This document shows positions 1 to 5,236 of a stretch of 5,236 nt of DNA, one piece after another. The notes below the pieces were generated by a model, which saw only the letters and a program-made list of their open reading frames with translations, searched no databases and was not told the origin of the DNA. Origin of the DNA: Desulfobacteraceae bacterium (GTDB lineage Bacteria > Desulfobacterota > Desulfobacteria > Desulfobacterales > SG8-13). The stretch is from positions 1 to 5,236 of the forward strand of contig JARFQH010000406.1 of assembly GCA_029287875.1 (NCBI GenBank), written 5' to 3'. Position numbers and translations under genes: made by a program. Every line of letters begins with the position of its first letter. The stretch's first letter is position 1.

Positions 1-445
1 GCTTAAAATATGTTCGGACCACGGCAGCGGGGCCGGCAGTTCCCATCACTTTGAATTCAGGTTGAGACGGCGTCAGGCGGACCGTCTGCGTACGCCCGCT
101 GCTGTACTCCACCCGGGCCAGCACGTCGGTGCGCGTCGCCGCAAGTCCATCGATGGCAATGGTGCCGTCTTCGAGCCCGCCAGCGCAGACCGCCCGCCAG
201 CGTTCAATATAGGCACCGCCGGCAAAACTCGAGGTCGCCTCACTGTTTCGACAGTACCCCGGAAGGCGAACATAGAGCCCTAAGCGTCGATCGCCTTTGG
301 CCGGAATCTTCCACAACAGGTCGTAAGTCGACGCGTCAACCTGTCTTATTTGGAGGTATCCCGGCCGGACTTCATGGGCCTGGACGATGCCAATCGTAGC
401 CAAGGTGGGTGCAAATATTACTAATAGAAAAGCCCAAAATTTCAT
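1..445 (-). CDS. HupE/UreJ-family protein, N-terminal part (runs off window)
   Basis: The first 148 codons are present; the C-terminus lies beyond position 1. Residues 1-23 form a clear signal peptide (MKFWAF, a hydrophobic core, then VQA before HEVRPGYL). The exported segment after it carries recognisable family motifs: AHEVRPGYLQI, LLWKIPAKGD, RLGLYVRLP, a CRN element, GGAYIERW and a second Cys in RAVCAGGL. From knowledge of the family, this extracytoplasmic domain precedes a multi-helix HupE/UreJ-like membrane domain, which would be in the missing part. HupE and UreJ are linked to nickel uptake, but the substrate of this longer subfamily is not established. The ATG at 445 lies two bases after the stop of the isomerase gene (TGATAATG), so translation is probably coupled and both share the promoter near 1450. 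This gene has no annotated start in a simple ATG-to-stop scan because it is open at the window edge. Confidence 0.85.
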   Translation of the reverse strand, partial: MKFWAFLLVIFAPTLATIGIVQAHEVRPGYLQIRQVDASTYDLLWKIPAKGDRRLGLYVRLPGYCRNSEATSSFAGGAYIERWRAVCAGGLEDGTIAIDGLAATRTDVLARVEYSSGRTQTVRLTPSQPEFKVMGTAGPAAVVRTYFK

Positions 446-447
446 TA

Positions 448-1332
448 TCAACGCACCGCGAGGATTTTGCCGGCTGGGTCAGCCGGTAAACGGATTTCGA
501 CATCGTAGCGGGCACGAAGCGCCTGGTAGAAACGCTCATTCGACTCTTTTCGGCGATCGACGTTCCATTCGCGTTCGAGAATCGGACGAATCTCTGCTAT
601 TGCCGGAAGGCCGCCGGCCTCTCGCTTCGTTATGCGGATCAGGTGATACCCGTAGCTTGATTCATAGGGTCCGGACCAGCGGCCTGTAGGCGCATTTTCG
701 ATGTTCTTTGCAAACCCGCGTCCGAATGTGTTGCCCGCCTCGCGCCGTGTCACCATATCAAGTTGGGCCGGCAGCATCGTCGCGTCGCCAATCGACTTTG
801 GATCAGTGGCGAGTGCGGGGTCCGTATTCAACCGCGCCAATAGTTCGGCGGCGGTCCGTTTGACGTCAGCTGAGGGCTTGTTGGGGTTTAAGTAAACTTG
901 CTGCAAACTGAAACGGTCAGGTCGCCGGAACCTGTCCCGGTTCGCGTCGAGGTACGCCTGGAGCTGGGTGTCGGTCGGTGCCTGCGGCTCGGTGAGGTCC
1001 GCGTTGAGAAATTCCATTTTCTGGCGCAATCGCCGACGAATGACGAGATCATCCTGATCAAGCCCCAATGCCTGGGCCTCGCGGTAAAGGATCTCTTCCT
1101 TTACGAAGTCTTCGGCCAGACCCTGCAATTCCTGACGGGTCGGCAGGCGCATCCAGGTGCGTTTAAACTGATCTGCCAGTCGCAGGGCCTGAGTCTCGTC
1201 GACGACAATCCGATCCGCGGGTGCAGCGGCAGTCCCGTTGACCGCCGAGTAAACCATGTAGAGCCCCGCGCCCAAGACCAAAAAATGAAACAGAGGATCT
1301 CGCAGAAACCTCAGAAATATTTGATAATACAT
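448..1332 (-). CDS. Membrane-anchored PpiC/parvulin-type peptidyl-prolyl cis-trans isomerase
   Basis: Complete protein of 294 residues. A short basic N-terminus is followed by one hydrophobic helix at about residues 13-31 (in the family-typical context RDPLFHFLVLGAGLYMVY), which should anchor it in the inner membrane with the rest in the periplasm. Residues about 40-135 form the helical SurA/PpiC-like N-domain, and about 140-240 the parvulin domain, ending in the characteristic GYHLIRI (His230). The position where many parvulins have a histidine in an RHIL-like strand reads SLQQVYLNP here, so a classical active-site residue is absent; activity may be chaperone-like or altered. The ATG at 1332 is preceded by GAGAGG with a 5-base spacer. 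It is the first gene after a good promoter and is coupled to the HupE/UreJ-family gene, a pairing I recognise from other genomes. It may help fold that partner's exported domain (inference). Confidence 0.85.
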   Translation of the reverse strand: MYYQIFLRFLRDPLFHFLVLGAGLYMVYSAVNGTAAAPADRIVVDETQALRLADQFKRTWMRLPTRQELQGLAEDFVKEEILYREAQALGLDQDDLVIRRRLRQKMEFLNADLTEPQAPTDTQLQAYLDANRDRFRRPDRFSLQQVYLNPNKPSADVKRTAAELLARLNTDPALATDPKSIGDATMLPAQLDMVTRREAGNTFGRGFAKNIENAPTGRWSGPYESSYGYHLIRITKREAGGLPAIAEIRPILEREWNVDRRKESNERFYQALRARYDVEIRLPADPAGKILAVR

Positions 1333-1369
1333 TCCAGCCTCTCAGTTTGGAAGTTTTTCCAGAATCTCA

Positions 1370-1407
1370 CCGAGCTTTAAATGCCGTTTTCCTATCCGAA
1401 GCTCAGG
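1370..1407 (-). other. Possible stem-loop in the leader of the isomerase gene
   Basis: On the transcribed strand, CCTGAGCTT and AAGCTCGG can pair as an 8-bp stem with one bulged T and a loop of about 21 bases. It lies between the predicted transcription start and the ribosome binding site. No T-run follows, so it is not a terminator. It could be chance. Confidence 0.2.
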
Positions 1408-1433
1408 GCTTTTAACAACTTAATTAGTTTCAC

Positions 1434-1462
1434 AATGTAGTACTCAGAATAATCAGTGTCAA
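1434..1462 (-). promoter_or_regulatory. Sigma70-like promoter for the isomerase/HupE operon
   Basis: Reading the minus strand, a perfect TTGACA (1462-1457) is followed after exactly 17 bases by TACATT (1439-1434), which matches 4 of 6 positions of the -10 consensus. Transcription would start near 1427 and give a leader of about 95 bases before the ATG at 1332. It sits in the AT-rich 273-base gap (1333-1605), which holds no gene I can support. Confidence 0.6.
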
Positions 1463-1605
1463 GGAAGGGTCGATTGGATTTTGGGCCAATATTTTGGGAA
1501 AATATGAGAGAGTGCAGGAACGGAAGGGCAAGTATCTAAATCGTAGGTTTTTTTCAGCGCTGTCCTTAGAAAGATTGCGCAGGGGTTAAGCCAAACACGG
1601 ATAAT

Positions 1606-2018
1606 CTAAGGTGTGAATGTGGAGACGACCTTTTCTAATAAAAATTTCCAATTCAGGTAGAAATTGATGAAGCGCATTGACACGTCCTCATAAGTACCCG
1701 AAACCCTTCCCGCCAAAGGCCCCCGGTCAACGTCCATGTCCAAGGAGATGGCGCCCGCCAAGAGGTGAAGAGAGGCGGGCACGGTGACAATTGCAAGGAG
1801 TGAGGTGTTTACGATCAGGCTGAAGACGTAGGACGGATCACCGCCGAATTTGATGAGTTTTTTGGGAAGCAACGATGCCCCGGCACAAATCGCCAAAATC
1901 ACGAGCGCCAACTCGGTTCGCTCGGGCAGGTCGAACACCCGCGCCATCAGAACCGCCACTGTCGGCATGACCACGTACATCGCGATGATGGATTTCACCA
2001 GCAAAACAGGCCGTTGCC
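1606..2018 (-). pseudogene. Fragment of a bile-acid:sodium symporter (BASS/SBF) family transporter
   Basis: The frame is open from about 2058 to the TAG at 1606. The recognisable part reads RPVLLVKSIIAMYVVMP, then FDLPERTELALVILAICAG, LLPKKLIKFGGDPSY and a hydrophobic helix ending PASLHLLAG. This is the pattern of the early-middle part of SBF-family transporters (about 320 residues when whole), covering roughly three membrane helices. The family's first helices are missing: the sequence just upstream belongs to lemA in another frame. After about DVDRGPLAGRV (near 1705) the next expected membrane helix is also missing and is replaced by about 30 residues (SGTYEDVSM to STFTP) that I do not recognise. 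The only start-like codon is a TTG at 2004 without a ribosome binding site. A functional transporter is very unlikely. Confidence 0.7.
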
Positions 2019-2183
2019 CAAATTGGGAATCAAATTGTAGCGGCGCTTTAACGCAACATCAATACAGCTCCAAGCCTCCTCTATTTTGTTCCGATACTTG
2101 ATGAACCGGTTATAGCTACCGATAAACCAGCCAACCAATACGATCAAAGCAAAGATTACAGGTATGATTACTTGCGGTAAAAT
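1995..2183 (-). pseudogene. lemA: Truncated lemA: N-terminal 55 residues only
   Basis: Translation from 2183 gives a hydrophobic helix (PQVIIPVIFALIVLVGWFI) and then SYNRFIKYRNKIEEAW, IDVALKRRYNLIPNL. This is the diagnostic N-terminus of LemA-family membrane proteins (about 185-200 residues when complete). Homology stops at PNL near 2019, where LemA should continue with a VETVKGYA-like segment; the frame instead reads GNGLFCW and stops with TGA at 1995. The bases after the break code, in another frame, for a symporter fragment, so this is a fusion point rather than a point frameshift. The start is also damaged or unusual: a good AAAGGAG lies at 2192-2186, but no ATG, GTG or TTG follows at a normal distance, the nearest candidate being ATT at 2183. 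It sits 54 bases after kbp on the same strand. Confidence 0.75.
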
Positions 2184-2185
2184 GT

Positions 2186-2192
2186 CTCCTTT
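2186..2192 (-). promoter_or_regulatory. Orphan ribosome binding site of the lemA remnant
   Basis: AAAGGAG on the minus strand, only two bases before ATT, the first in-frame codon after a TAG (2195-2193) that could begin LemA. There is no standard start codon at the usual 5-9 bases. It marks where lemA translation once began, or uses a rare ATT start (inference). Confidence 0.45.
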
Positions 2193-2237
2193 CTACCAAA
2201 TCTTCTCCATATGTCAACTTTAGAATTGGATTGCGCC

Positions 2238-2669
2238 CTATTCCATGGGGATGCGTATCTTCTGGCCCGGGTAGATCAGGTCGGCGTCTTTGATAACTTC
2301 CCGGTTGGCTTCGAATATGCGAGGATAATCCGATGCGTTTCCATAGTATTTCTTGGCAATAGCCGATAGCGTATCGCCGGACTGTATTTCATAATATTGT
2401 ACCTCCTGTACCGGTGCCGGCGCCGACAGTTCGTCAGCGCGCACTTCGCTGATGCCCTTGACATTGCCGGCCATCAACACCGCCTTTTCCATGGCCTCGG
2501 CGCTGTCGGCCTGCCCGCTGATAGTTGCCACGCCGTCTTCGACGCTGACATCGAGGTTGCTCACGCCGGGGTTTTCTTCCTCGATGTACTCTTTGATCTT
2601 CTGCGGTGCTTCGTCTTCACTGCCAAAAATTTTGTTGCCGATGTTGCGTGCAAAATCGAAAAGTCCCAT
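2238..2669 (-). CDS. kbp: BON-LysM protein, Kbp/YgaU-like
   Basis: Complete 143-residue protein, close in length and plan to E. coli Kbp (YgaU, 149 residues), a cytoplasmic potassium-binding protein. It begins MGLFDFARNIGNKIF like that family. A BON domain covers about residues 22-80 (VSVEDGVATISGQ, GNVKGISEV), and after an Ala/Pro linker a LysM domain covers about 91-141 (YYEIQSGDTLSAIAKKYYG, IFEANREVI, IYPGQKIRIP). There is no signal peptide, which fits a cytosolic role as in Kbp. A longer reading from 2969 in the same frame was rejected because it crosses the upstream gene and lacks family similarity; ATG 2669 has a strong ribosome binding site. It follows the DUF533-like gene by 103 bases and precedes the lemA remnant. 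It is the only gene in the 1606-3165 stretch that looks intact. Potassium binding is inferred from the family. Confidence 0.88.
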   Translation of the reverse strand: MGLFDFARNIGNKIFGSEDEAPQKIKEYIEEENPGVSNLDVSVEDGVATISGQADSAEAMEKAVLMAGNVKGISEVRADELSAPAPVQEVQYYEIQSGDTLSAIAKKYYGNASDYPRIFEANREVIKDADLIYPGQKIRIPME

Positions 2670-2675
2670 TTTCTT

Positions 2676-2682
2676 CTCCTTT
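2676..2682 (-). promoter_or_regulatory. Ribosome binding site fixing the kbp start
   Basis: AAAGGAG on the minus strand with a 6-base spacer before ATG at 2669. It decides in favour of the 143-residue protein and against the longer 243-codon reading. Confidence 0.75.
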
Positions 2683-2702
2683 ATGGTTTTGCTTGTCAGA
2701 TT

Positions 2703-2761
2703 GTTGGATTGGGCATCTCCGGTTCCAGGTAGAGGACGAAGTATGCCCGGACGTTGGATTG
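2703..2761. repeat. 9-bp direct repeat enclosing a 6-bp inverted repeat
   Basis: GTTGGATTG occurs at 2703-2711 and again at 2753-2761. Just inside lies GGGCAT (2711-2716) with its inverse ATGCCC (2743-2748), separated by 26 bases. It fills the gap between the DUF533-like gene and kbp. It could be a weak stem-loop or a scar of a small insertion; the stem is too short and lacks a T-run for a convincing terminator. Confidence 0.3.
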
Positions 2762-2772
2762 TTAAAAACCCT

Positions 2773-3165
2773 CTAAAGACCGACTGTTTTTCCCAGAATG
2801 CGCTGGATTTCAGCTGCGTCGATCTCACCGTCGGCCTTGGCGCCCTTAACCGAGCCCCCACCGCCGCCCAAAATTGAACCCGCCAGGGCGCCCAATCCGC
2901 CCAAGGCCAGTTTGTTGCCACCGCCCAGCGCCTTGCCGGCATCACCCAGCACACCCTGAAGCATACCACCGATGCCGCCGCCTTTTGCTCCGCCTGTCAA
3001 GCCCGACAAAGCGTCCGCCATTCCGCTGCCTCCGCCCAATAGTCCCGCCAGGGATCCGCTCGACGCACTGCCACCTGCACCAAGGGCATGCTGCATCCGG
3101 CTGGACGTCGATCCCGATATGCCGGACTGCATCAGTGTTCCCAGAACATCACTGAATTTAAACAT
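2773..3165 (-). CDS. DUF533 (YebE/TerB-like) protein, apparently shortened by internal deletion
   Basis: 130 residues from ATG 3165, with AAAGGAG (3178-3172) and a 6-base spacer. The N-terminus MFKFSDVLGTLMQSGISGS, SSRMQHALG, and a long Gly/Ala/Leu-rich stretch up to LGGLGALAGSILGGGGGSVKG (residues 88-108) match the start of DUF533 proteins, which are usually 220-280 residues. Those normally go on with a hydrophobic segment, a variable linker and a TerB-like helical domain beginning around AKADGEID. Here SVKG is joined directly to AKADGEIDAAEIQRILGK (residues 109-126), then TVGL and stop. The membrane segment and most of the TerB-like domain are therefore absent. The join near 2840 keeps the frame. 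Family function is unknown. It may be expressed, but it is probably a remnant. A less likely alternative is a naturally short family member. Confidence 0.7.
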   Translation of the reverse strand: MFKFSDVLGTLMQSGISGSTSSRMQHALGAGGSASSGSLAGLLGGGSGMADALSGLTGGAKGGGIGGMLQGVLGDAGKALGGGNKLALGGLGALAGSILGGGGGSVKGAKADGEIDAAEIQRILGKTVGL

Positions 3166-3199
3166 GGCTTTCTCCTTTCTGATGCAAAATGCTGTTTTC

Positions 3200-3229
3200 G
3201 TTATAGTTCACCGCAGAGAACGCTGATAA
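3200..3229 (-). promoter_or_regulatory. Possible promoter for the DUF533-kbp unit
   Basis: On the minus strand TTATCA (3229-3224, 4 of 6 matches) and TATAAC (3205-3200, 5 of 6) are separated by 18 bases. Transcription would begin near 3193, about 28 bases before ATG 3165. The match is moderate, and part of the spacer resembles a dispersed repeat phrase. Confidence 0.35.
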
Positions 3230-3324
3230 GGTCATAAGACAATAAAAAAGATAATTTTGTAGGGACGAGTACGACGACGCAAAGCGGTAGTTGCCGCACC
3301 CTGGCTCAAAGAGCTAAGTCGGCT

Positions 3325-3377
3325 CATCTGTCTTCTGTACTCTGACTTCTGTAATCTGTCTTCTATACTCTGTACTC
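3325..3377. repeat. Tandem array of seven degenerate 7-base units
   Basis: Seven contiguous heptamers occupy 3325-3373, followed by a partial unit ACTC to 3377. On the plus strand the units are variants of CTTCTGT (minus strand ACAGAAG). The core TCT at unit positions 3-5 is unchanged in all seven, and most differences fall at the first two positions (CA, CT, AC, AA). The array abuts the TGA stop of the coiled-coil gene (3378-3376), so the last partial unit overlaps that stop. Such degenerate heptamer arrays occur as intergenic repeats in several bacterial groups. There is no spacer structure, so it is not CRISPR. Confidence 0.75.
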
Positions 3378-4773
3378 AAAACCCTCCACCAGTACGAAAC
3401 CCACCGCCCCCGAATCCCCCGCCGCTGCCAAAACCACCAAAACCGCCGAAACCACCGCCGCCGCCAGAATCGCCGATGCCGCCTAAATCCGGAAGGTCCC
3501 ATTTCTGGGCGTCACCGATCCTGCCCCAGGTACTGCCCGAGGACCTGCCGCCCCGCAGCATTTCTCCCAGCAACATGCCTAACCCCAGTTTGGATGGAAA
3601 AGAGGAATAGCCGGCATCATAATTGCTGCGCCGAAACTTGCCGCGCAGGTTGGTGAGCTCTTCCAATGCCTTGCGTTGCTGCTGCCGGTCTGCTTTGAGT
3701 TCGGAAATGCGTTTGTTTGTCTCTTGCTGCTCCTGCTGCAACTTGTGAAGCTGCATTACGATGGCGTCGTCCTCGGGACGCGGTGTGGCCTGGGCCTGCC
3801 GGTAAAGCTCGATGGTGTCTTCACGCTCGAGTTCAGCCAGCAGGACCTCGACGGCCTTTTGTGTATATTCGTCCTCCCCGGCGGCAAAGTCGGCCTTTTG
3901 CTCCAGCAATTCCTGGTATCGCTTTTCGTGGGCCTCAATTTCGTCATTGACTTGCTGCAGCTGCAATTCCGCTTTCTCCAGTGCGCTCTGGAGCGTGCCG
4001 ACACCGTCCTTTTCAGCCGCTTGCCTTTCCAGCACCTGCAGTGCCTGCTGCTGACGCTTGGATTCCTCAGCGGCTTGGTCGGCATGTTCCCTCAAGCGCA
4101 CTGGCAGTTCGTTTAACATGTGGTAGTCGGCGCGAGTCTCCCTGTAATCAATCAGCCGGGCCACCCAGTTGTCCAGCGACCGGATGATGCGGTTGGCCCG
4201 GTAGTCCGGCGTCATGTATCGGCGCTGCCATAGATACATAAAAATCGAATCCTCCTGGTATGGCTTGCCCTTGCTGGCCAGATCCGCCTCTGACTGCGAG
4301 GCCTTTTCAGCAGCCCTGCCGGCCACCTCTGCCGCCCGAACCGCTTTTTCCTGCTGGCGGAAATAGCCTTCATCCTGTTCCAGCTTCCCTTTGCTCATTT
4401 CAAGCTGTCGCTGAAGGGCTTCCACGGCCTTATCCCGCGCATCGATCCGGGATTCACGTTGCTGCTCCAGCTTTTGCTGGGATTGTTTTTCTTGTTCGAG
4501 TCCATTTTCAAGCTCGGCCAGGGCCTGCTTGTGCTGGTCCAGAAATGCCGGAACGGCATGATGGGCCTTGTCCAGCCTGGCCGCCATTTGGCCGGCATTC
4601 ATCTCGTCGAGACGGAACCTGGCCAGTTGCCGGAACTGCTCGGCTTCCTCGATGCGCAGCCTGCTGAGGCGTGAAGTCAGGTTGTCCATCTCACGGTCGG
4701 CGTTTTCGATTTGCGACTGGGCCTGCAGCACGTAGTCGTTGATTTCCTGTAGTGTGTCTCTGCCGGTGATCAT
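3376..4773 (-). CDS. Uncharacterised coiled-coil protein with Gly/Phe-rich C-terminal tail
   Basis: Complete, 465 residues, no signal peptide or membrane helix, so probably cytoplasmic. I do not recognise a named family. Residues about 12-165 are long charged helices rich in Gln, Glu, Lys and Ala, strongly coiled-coil. Residues about 171-231 are a compact aromatic section (DSIFMYLWQRRYMTPDYR, SLDNWVARLIDY) that is the likeliest globular or interaction part. Coiled-coil returns at about 232-295 and 335-378. A short hydrophobic patch, LGLGMLLGEMLRGG, lies at 396-409, and residues 431-465 are almost only Gly and Phe (repeated GGF), a low-complexity tail. The ATG at 4773 has GAGGAG with a 9-base spacer and begins 16 bases after the stop of the upstream gene, so the two are almost surely co-transcribed. 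A structural or scaffolding role with that partner is inferred. The stop codon touches the heptamer array. Confidence 0.8.
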   Translation of the reverse strand: MITGRDTLQEINDYVLQAQSQIENADREMDNLTSRLSRLRIEEAEQFRQLARFRLDEMNAGQMAARLDKAHHAVPAFLDQHKQALAELENGLEQEKQSQQKLEQQRESRIDARDKAVEALQRQLEMSKGKLEQDEGYFRQQEKAVRAAEVAGRAAEKASQSEADLASKGKPYQEDSIFMYLWQRRYMTPDYRANRIIRSLDNWVARLIDYRETRADYHMLNELPVRLREHADQAAEESKRQQQALQVLERQAAEKDGVGTLQSALEKAELQLQQVNDEIEAHEKRYQELLEQKADFAAGEDEYTQKAVEVLLAELEREDTIELYRQAQATPRPEDDAIVMQLHKLQQEQQETNKRISELKADRQQQRKALEELTNLRGKFRRSNYDAGYSSFPSKLGLGMLLGEMLRGGRSSGSTWGRIGDAQKWDLPDLGGIGDSGGGGGFGGFGGFGSGGGFGGGGFRTGGGF

Positions 4774-4789
4774 TGTCTAAAACTCCTCA

Positions 4790-5236
4790 CTACCATTGGG
4801 CAATCGCACCCCCGGTGGTCGGTATCAGGTACCGGGGTTGCAGAGAGCCGCGTTTTTTGATGCCGAACACGTTGTTGTTGATGATGCCGTCGTCCATCTT
4901 GTCACGCTTGATTTGCTCGAAAACAGATTCTTGCACCCGCAGGCCCCATTGTTTGACGGTCTGGGTTTTGCCGTCCTCTTCACTGGTGATGGGAAGTTCA
5001 AGGCGTTTTCCATCGGCAGTGACGGCCTCGACAATAACATAGTAGTTACGCGCATTGGCATTGTTTTCGGGAACCCGCCAGACACCGCTCTGTACCCCCT
5101 CCCGGGACACGATGCGAAGCTGGTATTCCTGCACCAGTTGATCGTAGAGCTGTTTAAGCATTGCATATCCATTTTGGGCGGCCGCGACATCACCTCTTTC
5201 CAGGGCCGTCATGGCGTCATTGTAAAACTTTTCCGC
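4790..5236 (-). CDS. Uncharacterised protein, probably DUF6384 family, C-terminal part
   Basis: The last 148 residues; the frame is open to the window edge, so an internal Met at 5212 is not the true start (in-frame AEKFYNDA precedes it). A helical stretch (ALERGDVAAAQNGYAML, LYDQLVQEY) leads to a beta-rich C-terminal domain: YQLRIVSREGVQSGVWRVP, NARNYYVIVEAV, LELPITSEEDGKT, KQWGLRV, DDGIINNNVFGIKKRG, PRYLIPTTGGAIAQW. I recall this ending from proteins annotated DUF6384; the family name is from memory and not checked. The function is unknown. It is the first of two tightly spaced genes with the coiled-coil protein, which suggests they act together, perhaps as subunits of one assembly (inference). 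Confidence 0.7.
   Translation of the reverse strand, partial: AEKFYNDAMTALERGDVAAAQNGYAMLKQLYDQLVQEYQLRIVSREGVQSGVWRVPENNANARNYYVIVEAVTADGKRLELPITSEEDGKTQTVKQWGLRVQESVFEQIKRDKMDDGIINNNVFGIKKRGSLQPRYLIPTTGGAIAQW

Noticed and set aside
898..1380. 160-codon plus-strand ORF
   Set aside because: It is antisense to the clearly recognisable isomerase gene and shows no family motif.
1485..1500. Palindrome CCAATATTTTGG as an operator
   Set aside because: The symmetry is imperfect and the surrounding AT-rich sequence makes such matches likely by chance.
1606..2004. TTG at 2004 as the genuine start of a 132-residue membrane protein
   Set aside because: No ribosome binding site precedes it, and homology to the transporter family extends upstream of it to the lemA junction.
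2452..2877. Plus-strand 141-codon ORF
   Set aside because: Antisense to kbp and the DUF533 gene, with Ser/Leu/Pro-rich composition typical of a shadow frame.
2238..2969. 243-codon reading of the kbp frame with a longer N-terminus
   Set aside because: The extra 100 residues come from the other frame of the DUF533 gene and the gap after it; family start and ribosome binding site support ATG 2669.
3284..3297. Terminator after the coiled-coil gene (GCGG/CCGC hairpin)
   Set aside because: The stem is only 4-5 bp and the T-rich run on the transcribed strand is about 30 bases further on.
3325..3377. CRISPR array
   Set aside because: Units are only 7 bases, contiguous and degenerate, with no spacers.
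3676..4116. Leu/Phe-rich plus-strand ORF that looks membrane-like
   Set aside because: It is the complement of Gln/Glu/Lys-rich coiled-coil codons, which naturally reads as Leu/Phe/Val; no ribosome binding site supports it.

Overview
This window looks like the chromosome of a Gram-negative bacterium. Every gene I can support is on the minus strand, so it reads from position 5236 down to 1. The proteins (parvulin-type prolyl isomerase, HupE/UreJ-type protein, Kbp/YgaU-like BON-LysM protein, LemA, DUF533 protein) are typical of Proteobacteria and Desulfobacterota. The gene pairings and the short heptamer repeat make me lean to a deltaproteobacterial (Desulfobacterota) lineage, but this is an inference from style. 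No rRNA, tRNA, transposase or CRISPR array is visible.

Layout in transcription order. (1) 5236-3376: a two-gene unit. It holds the C-terminal 148 residues of an uncharacterised protein, probably DUF6384 family, and then, 16 bases later, a 465-residue coiled-coil protein with a Gly/Phe-rich tail. A tandem array of seven 7-base units begins at the stop codon of the coiled-coil gene. (2) 3375-2238: a possible promoter, a short Gly-rich DUF533/YebE-like gene that seems to have lost its middle, and an intact kbp-like gene. (3) 2192-1606: gene debris. The first ~55 codons of lemA run directly into the middle of a bile-acid:sodium-symporter (BASS/SBF) family gene in another frame, and that fragment in turn ends in an unrelated tail. 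(4) 1605-1: a gap with a good sigma70-like promoter, then a membrane-anchored PpiC-type isomerase coupled to a HupE/UreJ-family gene that runs off the window.

The most notable feature is the cluster of truncated or fused genes between about 1600 and 2845 (lemA, the symporter, DUF533), each joined to something it does not normally adjoin, with the small kbp gene intact between them. Repeated deletion in one locus or an assembly chimera would both explain it, and the sequence alone does not decide. The two other points of interest are the uncharacterised DUF6384/coiled-coil pair and the isomerase/HupE pair. I did not find clear evidence of a complete new defence or mobile system.
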